This document shows positions 34,564 through 42,565 of a stretch of DNA of 64,000 nt, one piece after another. Made by a program: the position numbers and the translations under genes. Position 1 is the stretch's first letter. Each line of letters starts with the position of its first letter. The notes beneath the pieces are model-generated. The model searched no databases and had not been told where the DNA came from. It worked only from the letters and a program-made list of their open reading frames with translations. The stretch spans positions 1-64,000 of the forward strand of contig JAOPYK010000170.1 in assembly GCA_025964695.1 (NCBI GenBank), given 5' to 3'. The stretch is from Streptosporangiaceae bacterium (GTDB taxonomy: Bacteria > Actinomycetota > Actinomycetes > Streptosporangiales > Streptosporangiaceae).

Positions 34564-35436
34564 GTGACCGATCGGCCGCGGGGTGAGCAGGGGGAACGGG
34601 GCTGGACCCGTCCCGACGCCTCCATGTCCCTGCTCGCCGACCTGTTCGCCGGTGAGGCGCTCGACCCCGGTTACGCGCGGGCGGCCGCCCGGCGGGCGGC
34701 GGGCGGCGGGCCGGCCCGGTCCGCTGGTCGTTTCCGGCACGCCGGAGTGCTGATAGTGGTGGTGGTGACCGGGTTGCTGCTGGCGATGGCCGGTGAGCAG
34801 GTACGCCGCAGCGAGCCGGTGGCTCAGAAACAGCGGGAACGCCTGATCACCGAGATCCGGAACCGTACCGACGAGACCGACGCCCTGCAGCGGCGGCTCG
34901 GCGGCCTGCGGACCGATACCGAGCGGCTGCGCGCGGTCGCGCTGGCCCGGAGCGCGGAGGGTCGGCGGGCACGGGACGAGCTGGCCAGGGCGGCGGACGC
35001 GGCCGCCGCCCGCGCGGTCTCCGGCTCTGCCCTGCGGGTCATCCTCAACGACGCCAGACCGCCGGACGGTCCGGTCCCGGACACCGGGCGGGTCTTCGAC
35101 CAGGACCTGCAGATCCTGTCCAATGGTCTGTGGGCCGCGGGCGCCGGCGCGATAGCGATCAACGGCCAGCGGCTGACCCCGACCACGGCGATCAGGACCG
35201 CGGGTGAGGCGATCCTCGTGGACTACCGGCCGCTGTCGCCGCCGTACGAGGTGACCGCGCTCGGTGACCCGGGCCGGCTGCAGAGCCGGTTGATGGCCTC
35301 CGCCGCGGGAGACCATCTCCGGTCGCTCAAGAGCCGGTTCGGCATTCGTTTCCAGCTACAGCGGGAGAGCGAGGCCACCGTCCCGGCGGCGGTGGGCCTG
35401 CGGCTTCTGCACGCACAGGAGGTGTCCCCGCAGTGA
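34564..35436 (+). CDS. DUF881 family membrane-anchored protein (first copy)
   Basis: The 290-residue protein has a cytoplasmic N-terminus of about 60 residues and one membrane helix (HAGVLIVVVVTGLLLAMAG near 59-77). A coiled-coil-like stretch (KQRERLITEIRNRTDETDAL onward to about 150) and the extracytoplasmic DUF881 fold (LRVILNDARPPDG, IAINGQRLTPTTAIRTAGEA) follow. DUF881 proteins flank Sbp in many actinobacteria and are thought to be envelope-associated. I chose GTG 34564; ATG 34624 is an alternative. It overlaps the next gene by 4 bp (GTGA). It corresponds to Rv1823 by order. Confidence 0.85.
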   Translation: MTDRPRGEQGERGWTRPDASMSLLADLFAGEALDPGYARAAARRAAGGGPARSAGRFRHAGVLIVVVVTGLLLAMAGEQVRRSEPVAQKQRERLITEIRNRTDETDALQRRLGGLRTDTERLRAVALARSAEGRRARDELARAADAAAARAVSGSALRVILNDARPPDGPVPDTGRVFDQDLQILSNGLWAAGAGAIAINGQRLTPTTAIRTAGEAILVDYRPLSPPYEVTALGDPGRLQSRLMASAAGDHLRSLKSRFGIRFQLQRESEATVPAAVGLRLLHAQEVSPQ

Positions 35437-35765
35437 TCGCACTGTTCGGTCTGGCGGCCGGGCTCGGCCTGGGCTTCCTGCTGGAGCCCACGGTTCCGCT
35501 CTGGCTCCAGCCGTACCTCCCGATCGCCATCGTGGCGGCGCTCGACGCGATGTTCGGCGGGGTGCGGGCCAGGCTCGACGGGATCTTCGACGACAAGGTC
35601 TTCGTCGTCTCCTTCCTCAGCAACACCGTCATCGCGGCGCTGATCGTCTTCCTGGGAGACCAGCTCGGTGTCGGATCCCAGCTGTCGACGGGCGTCGTGG
35701 TCGTCCTGGGCATCCGGATCTTCTCCAACGTGGCCGCGATCCGGCGCAGGCTGTTCGGCGCATGA
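35433..35765 (+). CDS. sbp: Small basic protein Sbp (DUF1290)
   Basis: The 110-residue integral membrane protein of the DUF1290 family has three hydrophobic segments. The hallmark central block is VAALDAMFGGVRARLDGIFDDKVF at about 34-57. It lies between two DUF881 genes with 4-bp overlaps on both sides, an arrangement conserved from mycobacteria (Rv1824) to Bacillus. Function is unknown, but the fixed trio suggests a shared membrane complex. Confidence 0.92.
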   Translation: MIALFGLAAGLGLGFLLEPTVPLWLQPYLPIAIVAALDAMFGGVRARLDGIFDDKVFVVSFLSNTVIAALIVFLGDQLGVGSQLSTGVVVVLGIRIFSNVAAIRRRLFGA

Positions 35766-36511
35766 GCGACGGGCGGGACGGGCCCGGCCGTCCAGAAGAG
35801 GCCACCGGGGCCGAGGAGAGCGTCTCCCCGGACGGCAGGGCGGGGCTGCTCGACCTGTTGTGGCCACGGGCCACCCGCGGTCAGTTCATCGCCGCCCTGC
35901 TGTGCCTGGTGTTCGGGTTCGCGGTGGTCGCGCAGGTGCAGTCGACCAAGGCCGACACCACGTTCGCCACCGCCCGCCAGGACGAGCTGGTCGGGATCCT
36001 GTCGGACCTGTCCCAGCGCTCCGACCGGCTGCGCGCGGACATCCGCGATCTGGAGGACACCAAGGCGAGCCTGGAGCGGGACGGGCAGGGCGAGACCGCC
36101 ATGGAGGAGGCCCTCAGGCGGGCGGCCGTGTACGGGGTGCTCGCCGGCACTCTCCCGGCCACCGGGCAGGGGATCGAACTGGACATCAGCGACCCGTCCC
36201 GCCGGGTGCCGTCCGGGGTGTTGCTGGACGCGCTGCAGGAGCTGCGCGACGCCGGGGCCGAGGTGATTCAGATCAATGACGTGCGGGCCGGGGTGAGCAC
36301 TTACTTCACCGACCTGCCCGGGGGCGGCGTCGCGGTCGACGGGCACCGGCTGGACTCGCCGTACCGCTTCCTGGTGATCGGTGACCCGCACGTGATGTCG
36401 ACCGCGCTCAACATCCCGGGCGGCGTGATGAAGAACATCCAGAACGCGGGAGGCAGCGGTTCGATCACTCAGCCCGCAAAGATCACGGTGAGCGCGATAC
36501 GGTCGCCTTGA
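35762..36511 (+). CDS. DUF881 family membrane-anchored protein (second copy)
   Basis: The 249-residue protein has an acidic cytoplasmic start and a membrane helix near 43-60 (QFIAALLCLVFGFAVVAQV). A coiled coil (LVGILSDLSQRSDRLRADIR) and the DUF881 domain (GIELDISDPSRR, LQELRDAGAEVIQINDVR, FLVIGDPHVMSTALNIPGG) follow. ATG overlaps the Sbp stop (ATGA). It corresponds by order to Rv1825. In M. tuberculosis the glycine-cleavage gcvH comes next; here a 210-bp gap leads straight to the FHA gene. Confidence 0.9.
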   Translation: MSDGRDGPGRPEEATGAEESVSPDGRAGLLDLLWPRATRGQFIAALLCLVFGFAVVAQVQSTKADTTFATARQDELVGILSDLSQRSDRLRADIRDLEDTKASLERDGQGETAMEEALRRAAVYGVLAGTLPATGQGIELDISDPSRRVPSGVLLDALQELRDAGAEVIQINDVRAGVSTYFTDLPGGGVAVDGHRLDSPYRFLVIGDPHVMSTALNIPGGVMKNIQNAGGSGSITQPAKITVSAIRSP

Positions 36512-36721
36512 CCGGTTATGAAAGTGAGTCGCCCCGCGCGGCGGCGTAGACCTGCGATCATCGTCACAGGTAGCTTGTGGGGGATCGCTTCTCGTCCGGT
36601 TGACCCCTCGGGTCTGGGCCGCGTAGGTTGCGGCAACCGTCTCCATGGCGGTAACGAAGATGAAGAGCCGAAGAATAAGGTGCGCCCGGGGCGCACCGAA
36701 GGTAGGAGGCCGAGCCGACCG

Positions 36722-37249
36722 ATGCCGAGCGTCTACTGCACCCAGTGCGGTCACGCCAATCCGGACGATGCCCGCTTCTGCTCCAACTGCGGCACTCCGC
36801 TGGTGCGCAACGTCCGTCCGGCAGCCCCGGAGTCCCCCGGCGAGTCCACCTCGACGATCTCGCTCAGCGGGCTCGAGGCGGCGCTGGAGGCCGACCAGGT
36901 CGAGGAGCTGTCCCCGGATCAGGTGGCCGTCGAGGCACTGCCTCCCGGAACGGCGTTGCTGCTGGTCAAGCGTGGCCCGAACGCGGGAAGCCGGTTCCTG
37001 CTCGACAAGGACCGCACCTCCGCCGGCCGCCATCCCGAGAGCGACATCTTCCTCGACGACGTGACCGTGTCCCGCCGGCATGCGGAGTTCTCCCGCTACG
37101 GCACCAGCTTCTCGGTCCGTGACGTCGGTAGCCTCAACGGCACCTACGTCAACCGGGAACGCATCGATGAGGCGGGGCTGTCGAGCGGTGACGAGGTTCA
37201 GGTCGGGAAGTTCCGGATCATGTTCCTGACGAACCCGCAGCACGGCTGA
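36722..37249 (+). CDS. garA: GarA/OdhI-type FHA-domain protein with N-terminal zinc ribbon
   Basis: This 175-residue cytoplasmic regulator has a zinc ribbon (YCTQCGH and CSNCGTP, four Cys) at about 5-25. A flexible segment holds the Thr-rich ESTSTISLSG near 42-51, and an FHA domain follows (about 85-165: TSAGRHPESDIFLDD, VSRRHAEF, VGSLNGTYVN). In GarA/OdhI, Ser/Thr kinases phosphorylate a Thr motif near the N-terminus. The FHA domain then folds back, releasing 2-oxoglutarate dehydrogenase and related targets. The Thr cluster here fits such a site. GGTAGGAGG precedes the ATG. Position matches Rv1827. Confidence 0.9.
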   Translation: MPSVYCTQCGHANPDDARFCSNCGTPLVRNVRPAAPESPGESTSTISLSGLEAALEADQVEELSPDQVAVEALPPGTALLLVKRGPNAGSRFLLDKDRTSAGRHPESDIFLDDVTVSRRHAEFSRYGTSFSVRDVGSLNGTYVNRERIDEAGLSSGDEVQVGKFRIMFLTNPQHG

Positions 37250-37311
37250 CGGGACTTCGGAGGGGCCGTCCCCTCGGGTGAAGGGGACAGTGGCCGACCG
37301 AGGGGAGGGTC

Positions 37312-38010
37312 ATGAACGCGCACGCTGCCCGGGCCTACATGACGATCGGCGATGTGCTCGGTCGGCTTCGGGTGGAATTCCCGGATGTGACCATCTCCAA
37401 GATCCGTTTCCTGGAGGCGGAGGGGCTGATCGAACCGGAGCGCAGCCCGTCGGGGTACCGCCAGTTCACGCATACCGACGTGGAGCGGCTGCGCTTCATC
37501 CTGTCCGCGCAGCGTGACCACTATCTGCCACTCCGCGTGATCAAGCAACAATTGCAGGCCCTGGATCAGGGGGCCGAGCCCGGGCCGGCCGCCCGGCAGC
37601 CCCGCACGCTGGTCGCGGCCGAGACCACCGCCGCCGAGCCGGACGTACGGCTGACGCGCCGGCAACTGATCGACGGGGCGGGCATCGACGAGGCACTGCT
37701 GGCGGAGCTGGAGGAGTACGACCTGGTCCGGCGGGCCGGGGGGCACTACGGCGGCGAGTCCCTGGCCATTGCCCGCGCCGCCGCCGCCCTGGGCTCCTTC
37801 GGCTTCGGGGCCCGTCACCTGCGCGCGGTCAAGGCCTCCGCGGACCGTGAGGTCGGCCTGATCGAACAGGTGGTCGCCCCGCTGCTGCGCCAGCGCAGTC
37901 CGGGGGCCCACGGGCGGGCAGAGGAGACGGCCCGCGAGATCGCGGCGCTCTCCGTCCAGCTGCACGCCGTCCTGGTCTCCACCGGCGTTCAGGAGAGCCT
38001 CAACAGGTAG
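37312..38010 (+). CDS. ftsR: MerR-family regulator (FtsR-like)
   Basis: The 232-residue MerR protein has a winged helix at about 8-80 (MTIGDVLGRLRVEF, KIRFLEAEGLIEPERSPSGY, with the RQF wing). A linker and a C-terminal helical domain follow. It lies directly after the FHA gene, as Rv1828 does; the corynebacterial member FtsR activates ftsZ. A direct role in cell-division control is therefore inferred from orthology by position and the typical N-terminus. A GAGGGGAGGG site precedes the ATG. Confidence 0.88.
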   Translation: MNAHAARAYMTIGDVLGRLRVEFPDVTISKIRFLEAEGLIEPERSPSGYRQFTHTDVERLRFILSAQRDHYLPLRVIKQQLQALDQGAEPGPAARQPRTLVAAETTAAEPDVRLTRRQLIDGAGIDEALLAELEEYDLVRRAGGHYGGESLAIARAAAALGSFGFGARHLRAVKASADREVGLIEQVVAPLLRQRSPGAHGRAEETAREIAALSVQLHAVLVSTGVQESLNR

Positions 38011-38170
38011 ATCCCGGCTGGCCGCACGTCGCCCCCAGCGCGAAGCCGAGGTGTACGTTGGCTATAGGGGCTCGACCGCGGCGGATCAGGTCGGCCGGGC
38101 TTCCGGGCATGGTCAGCACGCCTTCCGGGGCGAGCCGTACGAGTAGCCATCCGAGCACCAGGGAGCCGCA

Positions 38171-38638
38171 GTGAAGCAGATGGAGGTCGTCGGCGTCCGG
38201 GTCGAGATGCCCTCCAATCAGCCGATCGTCCTATTGAAGGAGTCGGCCGGGGACCGCTACCTGCCCATCTGGATCGGGGCTGTGGAGGCGACCGCGATCG
38301 CCTTCGCACAGCAGGGTGTGCTGCCCGCCCGTCCACTGACACACGATCTATTTCGCGACGTGCTCGACGCCCTGAGCGTGCAGCTGAGAGTCGTCAACAT
38401 CACGGCACTTCGGGAGGGGATCTTCTTCGCGGACCTGGTCTTCTCCAACGGGGTGGAGGTCAGCGCCCGCCCGTCGGACTCCATCGCCCTGGCCTTGCGC
38501 ACCGGGGCGACGATCTTCGCCAGCGAGGACGTGCTCGAGGAGGCCGGGGTGTCGATCCCCGACGAGCAGGAGGACGAGGTGGAGAAGTTCCGCGAGTTCC
38601 TCGACACGATCTCGCCGGAGGATTTCGGCCGCACCTGA
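38171..38638 (+). CDS. Bifunctional nuclease family protein (DUF151)
   Basis: The 155-residue protein matches DUF151. Visible blocks are MEVVGVRVEMPSNQPIVLLKE, then YLPIWIGAVEATAIAFAQQG near 28-47, and PSDSIALALRTGATIFA near 101-117. Plant and bacterial relatives have DNase/RNase activity. Its place between two MerR genes equals Rv1829. The start is GTG with GGGAGCCGCA upstream. An acidic tail ends the protein. Confidence 0.92.
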   Translation: MKQMEVVGVRVEMPSNQPIVLLKESAGDRYLPIWIGAVEATAIAFAQQGVLPARPLTHDLFRDVLDALSVQLRVVNITALREGIFFADLVFSNGVEVSARPSDSIALALRTGATIFASEDVLEEAGVSIPDEQEDEVEKFREFLDTISPEDFGRT

Positions 38639-38831
38639 CCGGCGGCCGCCGCGACGGATTCCCCATCCGGTCACGGTGTGTGGCGGGGCCCGGTTTCGTT
38701 TGCGGGTCGCTTACGCGTAGATCCTGTTCCGCCGCACGTAGATCGGGGTAAGGGGTCAATGTGAGCGACCGTGTGCAGTTTGCCCACGTGAAGCCGGTTC
38801 ATCCAGGCATGCGACGCGCCGACGGTGAACG

Positions 38832-38860
38832 TTGACCACACCCTGACCGGCACCTAACGT
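38832..38860 (+). promoter_or_regulatory. Sigma-70-type promoter upstream of the second MerR gene
   Basis: TTGACC at 38832-38837 and TAACGT at 38855-38860 are separated by exactly 17 bases, close to the actinobacterial housekeeping consensus. They sit 79 bp before the MerR start, in a 300-bp gap that otherwise shows no gene. Confidence 0.6.
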
Positions 38861-38938
38861 GCTGGTGGAACACCCATGGTGTAATCCGTTGAACCCCCTT
38901 GACGGAGCGCCACGGGCTGATAGAAGCCGGAGGTCCGC

Positions 38939-39550
38939 GTGGCGGTGAGCAGCGGCGAGGGCAAAGCGACCGGGGACAGGCATGTCGCGTCCCAGCACGC
39001 CGGAGAGCAGGGCCTGCTGTTCGACACGGTCGTGTCATCGCCGCTGGAGAACGTCGGATACCGGGGACCGACCGCATGCTCGGCGGCCGGCATCACCTAC
39101 CGTCAGCTGGACTACTGGGCGCGCACCGGCCTGGTCGAGCCGACCGTGCGTTCGGCGCACGGCTCCGGCACCCAGCGGCTCTACAGTTTCTGCGACATCC
39201 TCGTGCTCAAGGTCGTCAAGCGGCTGCTCGACACCGGGGTCTCGCTCCAGCAGATCCGCACCGCCGTGTCCCATCTGCGCGACCGCGGTGTCCAGGACCT
39301 GGCTCAGATCACTCTCATGAGCGACGGGGTCAGCGTGTACGAATGCACCTCCCCGGACGAGGTCGTGGATCTGGTCCAGGGCGGTCAGGGCGTCTTCGGC
39401 ATCGCCCTGGGCAGGGTCTGGCAGGAGGTCGAGGGCAGCCTCGCCGAGCTGCCCGGCGAGCGGGCCGAGAGCAGCGAGCCGGGCGACACCGGCGAGGGCC
39501 GGCTGAACGACGAGCTCGCCCACCGTCGCAAGGTCCGCAAGACCGGCTGA
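38939..39550 (+). CDS. MerR-family regulator (Rv1830-like)
   Basis: The 203-residue protein has an unusual 45-residue lead. The MerR winged helix follows (about 46-115: YRGPTACSAAGITYRQLDYWA, RTGLVEPTVRSAHGSG), with RLYSFCDILVLKVVKRLLD and VSLQQIRTAV. The C-terminal region is acidic with a basic end (RRKVRKTG). In mycobacteria the gene at this place (Rv1830) is a MerR regulator linked to cell growth. Start GTG 38939, with AGCCGGAGG upstream. The target is unknown. Confidence 0.88.
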   Translation: MAVSSGEGKATGDRHVASQHAGEQGLLFDTVVSSPLENVGYRGPTACSAAGITYRQLDYWARTGLVEPTVRSAHGSGTQRLYSFCDILVLKVVKRLLDTGVSLQQIRTAVSHLRDRGVQDLAQITLMSDGVSVYECTSPDEVVDLVQGGQGVFGIALGRVWQEVEGSLAELPGERAESSEPGDTGEGRLNDELAHRRKVRKTG

Positions 39551-39579
39551 AAGGCGGCCCCACGCCTTGCGCGGCGTTC

Positions 39580-41997
39580 CTAGATGGCCTCTTTGCGTTG
39601 CAGGTAGGCGAAGGCGGCCCAGCCGGGAAGCACGGGCAGCCAGAAGGTGAGCGCCCGGAACAGCAGGACCGCGGAGGTGGCCGTCTCGGCGGGCAGCCCG
39701 GACAGCGTCAGCCCCAGCGAGAGCGCGCCCTCCACCGCGCCGAGGCCGCCCGGGGTCGGCGCCGCGGAGCCGAGCGCGTTGCCGGTGAGGAAGACGACCG
39801 CCACGGCGGTCCAGCTCAGCGATCCGCCGAAGGCGCGGATCGAGGCCTCCAGGCAGATCACGAAGGCCGTGGTCAGCAGCAGGGTGCCGCCCAGCCCGGT
39901 CAGGATCTTCCGGGGTGACTGCAGGACGTCCAGCAGCCGCGGCACGACCCCGGAGAACAGACCCTTGAGCCGGGTCGTCACCAGCCGGCGTATGGGCGGG
40001 ACCGCGAAGAGGCCGACGCCCACGACCGCCACCAGCAGCAGCCCGATGACCACCGTCCGGGACGGTGCGATGGACTCGGTGCCGCTGGAGCCGGTGACGA
40101 AACCGAAGCAGATGAGCAGCAGGATGTGGATCATCAGTCCGGTCAGCTGCGAGGCGCCCACGCTGGCCACCGCCTGACCGGGCCGCACGCCCGCCTTCTG
40201 CAGGAAGCGGGTGTTGACCGCCACCCCGGTCACCGCCGCGGGAGCGACCAGCTTGACGAACGACCCGGCGAGCTGGACCAGCACGGTGCGGAACAGTGAC
40301 AGCCGTTCCGGCACGAAGCCGATCAGCATCATCGCCGCAGCGAGATAGGTCACCGCCGAGGCCACCAGGCCCACCGCGGCCCACCGCCAGTCCGCCTGGG
40401 CCAGCAACCGGCTCAGATTGACGTTGCTCAGCTGGGAGAGCAAAAAGTAGCCGGCGGCCGTGCCGGCGATGATGCTCAACACAGTGCGCGGGCGGAAGCG
40501 TTCCAGCCGGACCGGTGCCACCTCGATCTCCGGTCGCAGCCGCAGGATCTGCTCGCGGATGCGGGTCAGCAGATCCTTGTTCCGGCGCAGGACGGCCCGG
40601 GTGTCGCGGGACAGTGCCACCTTCTGCAGCAGCGGCACACTGCCCGCCAGCGCGTCGGCGCCCAGCACCTCGTCCGCGGTGCGCACGGCCCGCTCGGGGC
40701 CGACCCGTATCGCCAGCGTGGTGAGCAGCTGGGCGAGGTCCAGCCGCAGCAGCAGATCGCCCGCCGCGATCTCGCCGGCCCGGAGGTCGACGACGTACGG
40801 CAGGCCGTCCTCGGCGACGAGAATGCTGCCCTCCTCCAGCCGCCGGTGCGCCAGCCGGTTGGCCTGCAGCGCCCGCTGCTGCTGCCAGATGCCGGTGAGC
40901 AGCTCGTCGGTGATCTCCTCATCCGGCAGAGCGCCCAGGATCCGGCCGGAGACGTGCTCGTAGGCGAGCAGGGCGGCCTCCGTGCCGACCTCCGAGGTGG
41001 CCACCAGCCGCGGTGTGCGGACGCCCGCCACCATCGCGGCGTAGGCCATGAGCGATTCCTGCTCCAGCGAACGGCGCAGCGAGCGCAGCGTCCGGCGCGG
41101 GCTGCCGCTGCGCAGCCGGAACCGCCGCCACGCCCGGTAGAGGACCCCCGCGGTCTGCTGGTCGCGGTCGAGCACGGTGACGTCGAGCCCTGAACCGTCG
41201 TCCAGGCTGACGTGGTAGCGCCGGGTCTCCTCGGGGCCGTCGGTGACCCTACGGGAATGGGACGGCACCGCCCCCATCCTGCTCAGCGCGGCCAACACGG
41301 CGGTCCCCGGCGGCCGCGGGTTGGGGGTGCCGACGGCGTACAGCGTGCCGTAGCCGATGGCCCGGCCGATCAGATAGGTCACCGCCAGGGCGAGGGGCGA
41401 GGCGTAGCCGGCGGCCAGCGCCGCCAGCGCCGCCAGCCCGATGACCAGCCAGGTCACCGCCTGCCAGCGGGGACGCCCGGCCAGCCGCACGGCGGTGACG
41501 TAGGCGATCACGGGTGTGAGGTCGGTGTGCAGCGGATCGTGCACCGGGCCCGACCGGTCGGTCCACGCCAGGTACTCGGCCAGGCCCTGCGGGGCGTTGG
41601 CGGCGACCCAGGCGTCCAGGCCCAGCGTCACGCACAGCGCGACGATCGCGGCGAGCAGGCCCACCGCGATCCGCAGTCCGTCCCGGCGGATCAGCCGGTC
41701 CGCCGCGAACGCCACCGGCACCGACAGCACACCGAACGTCGAGACCAGGTTCGCCAGGGTGAGCAGGAAGTGCGGCGCCTGAGCGGTGGTGTGCGTGATG
41801 TCGGACTGGATGCCGACGGTGGTCTGGCGGGCGATGGCGGGCAGCAGCAGCACCAGGCCCAGCAGGGCCACCGTGACGAGGAAACGCATGGCGTCGGTGG
41901 GCCGGCGGATCCGTGCCGGACGCTCGGGCTCGTCCACGGGTGCGTCGAGGGGGCCGTTCATGGCGGCGGTCACCGCCTTGTCCTGGGTCTGCGTCAC
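39580..41997 (-). CDS. Flippase-like membrane protein (UPF0104/LPG-synthase TM family) with kinase-like insert
   Basis: The 805-residue protein has about six N-terminal membrane segments (38-230). A soluble middle of about 250 residues (240-500) and a C-terminal membrane domain (about 510-800) of the lysylphosphatidylglycerol synthetase TM/UPF0104 family follow. The middle looks like a small-molecule kinase fold: [20 protein letters not shown], then [15 protein letters not shown] and [10 protein letters not shown]. The catalytic loop and DFG-like site lack the expected Asp and Asn. It may flip or bind a lipid-linked substrate. GTG 41997 starts it; ATG 41961 is an alternative. Confidence 0.78.
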   Translation of the reverse strand: MTQTQDKAVTAAMNGPLDAPVDEPERPARIRRPTDAMRFLVTVALLGLVLLLPAIARQTTVGIQSDITHTTAQAPHFLLTLANLVSTFGVLSVPVAFAADRLIRRDGLRIAVGLLAAIVALCVTLGLDAWVAANAPQGLAEYLAWTDRSGPVHDPLHTDLTPVIAYVTAVRLAGRPRWQAVTWLVIGLAALAALAAGYASPLALAVTYLIGRAIGYGTLYAVGTPNPRPPGTAVLAALSRMGAVPSHSRRVTDGPEETRRYHVSLDDGSGLDVTVLDRDQQTAGVLYRAWRRFRLRSGSPRRTLRSLRRSLEQESLMAYAAMVAGVRTPRLVATSEVGTEAALLAYEHVSGRILGALPDEEITDELLTGIWQQQRALQANRLAHRRLEEGSILVAEDGLPYVVDLRAGEIAAGDLLLRLDLAQLLTTLAIRVGPERAVRTADEVLGADALAGSVPLLQKVALSRDTRAVLRRNKDLLTRIREQILRLRPEIEVAPVRLERFRPRTVLSIIAGTAAGYFLLSQLSNVNLSRLLAQADWRWAAVGLVASAVTYLAAAMMLIGFVPERLSLFRTVLVQLAGSFVKLVAPAAVTGVAVNTRFLQKAGVRPGQAVASVGASQLTGLMIHILLLICFGFVTGSSGTESIAPSRTVVIGLLLVAVVGVGLFAVPPIRRLVTTRLKGLFSGVVPRLLDVLQSPRKILTGLGGTLLLTTAFVICLEASIRAFGGSLSWTAVAVVFLTGNALGSAAPTPGGLGAVEGALSLGLTLSGLPAETATSAVLLFRALTFWLPVLPGWAAFAYLQRKEAI

Positions 41998-42281
41998 GAG
42001 CTACCGCCGTCCGGGCATATCGTCCCGATCAGATTCCCAGATTCATGCCCTGCCCGTCGAGGGCGCGCGCTCAGACCGGTCCTCCGCCCCGGAGCCCTCC
42101 GCGGGCCCGCGGGCTGGGAACTTCCGCTCACGGTCACCTATTACCCATCCCTGGGCCGATCATCGACCCGCCCCCGCGGGTTGCGTACATCGTACTGACG
42201 GGAGGCCACGGCCCGATCACGCCCCGGGCACGGGACCCCGGCAGGCACCTCCCCTCGCGATCATTTCCCGGCCGCATTGGG

Positions 42282-42287
42282 TAGAAT
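42282..42287 (+). promoter_or_regulatory. Candidate -10 element for the gcvP transcript
   Basis: TAGAAT follows GGG in an extended -10 context and lies about 25 bases before the glycine riboswitch. No good -35 is seen at 16-18 bases upstream. The 284 bp between the flippase gene start and this site hold no recognisable gene. Confidence 0.45.
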
Positions 42288-42310
42288 CCGTCTGGACAAG
42301 CCGTCAACCC

Positions 42311-42500
42311 TGTGCGGGAGAGACTCCACGCCGCCTGTGTGGAGCGCCGAAGGGGCAACTTCCCCGGAACCTCTCAGGCAAAAGGACCGCACGGGCGAGG
42401 CTCCTCTGGAAAGCAGGGCTACGGCCCTCACCGACGGTGAAAGCCCCTCCGCGTCAGCGGGAGGGCGAAGCTCTCAGGTGCAGACGACAGAGGGGGAGAC
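42311..42500 (+). promoter_or_regulatory. Tandem glycine riboswitch controlling gcvP
   Basis: Two aptamers lie in tandem. The first (about 42315-42410) has CGGGAGAGAC, CGCCGAAGGGGCAACTTCCC, then CTCTCAGGCAAAAGGACCG and a closing CTCTGGAA. The second (about 42425-42500) has CACCGACGGTGAAAGCCCC, GGGAGGGCGAAGCTCTCAGG and ACGACAGAGGGGGAG. These are the conserved cores of the glycine (gcvT) riboswitch. The location 66 bp before gcvP fits glycine-induced expression of the cleavage system. No strong terminator hairpin is obvious between aptamer and start, so control may be translational. Confidence 0.9.
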
Positions 42501-42565
42501 CGGCCGCCGGCCCGCCATGGGCCGACGGCTCCCTGAGCATGGCCCAGCCCAGGAAGGCTCCCTTA

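Noticed and set aside
41786-42565. Upstream extension of the gcvP frame by 260 codons
   Set aside because: It covers the riboswitch and the non-coding leader. The start at 42566 has a ribosome site and matches the usual P-protein N-terminus.
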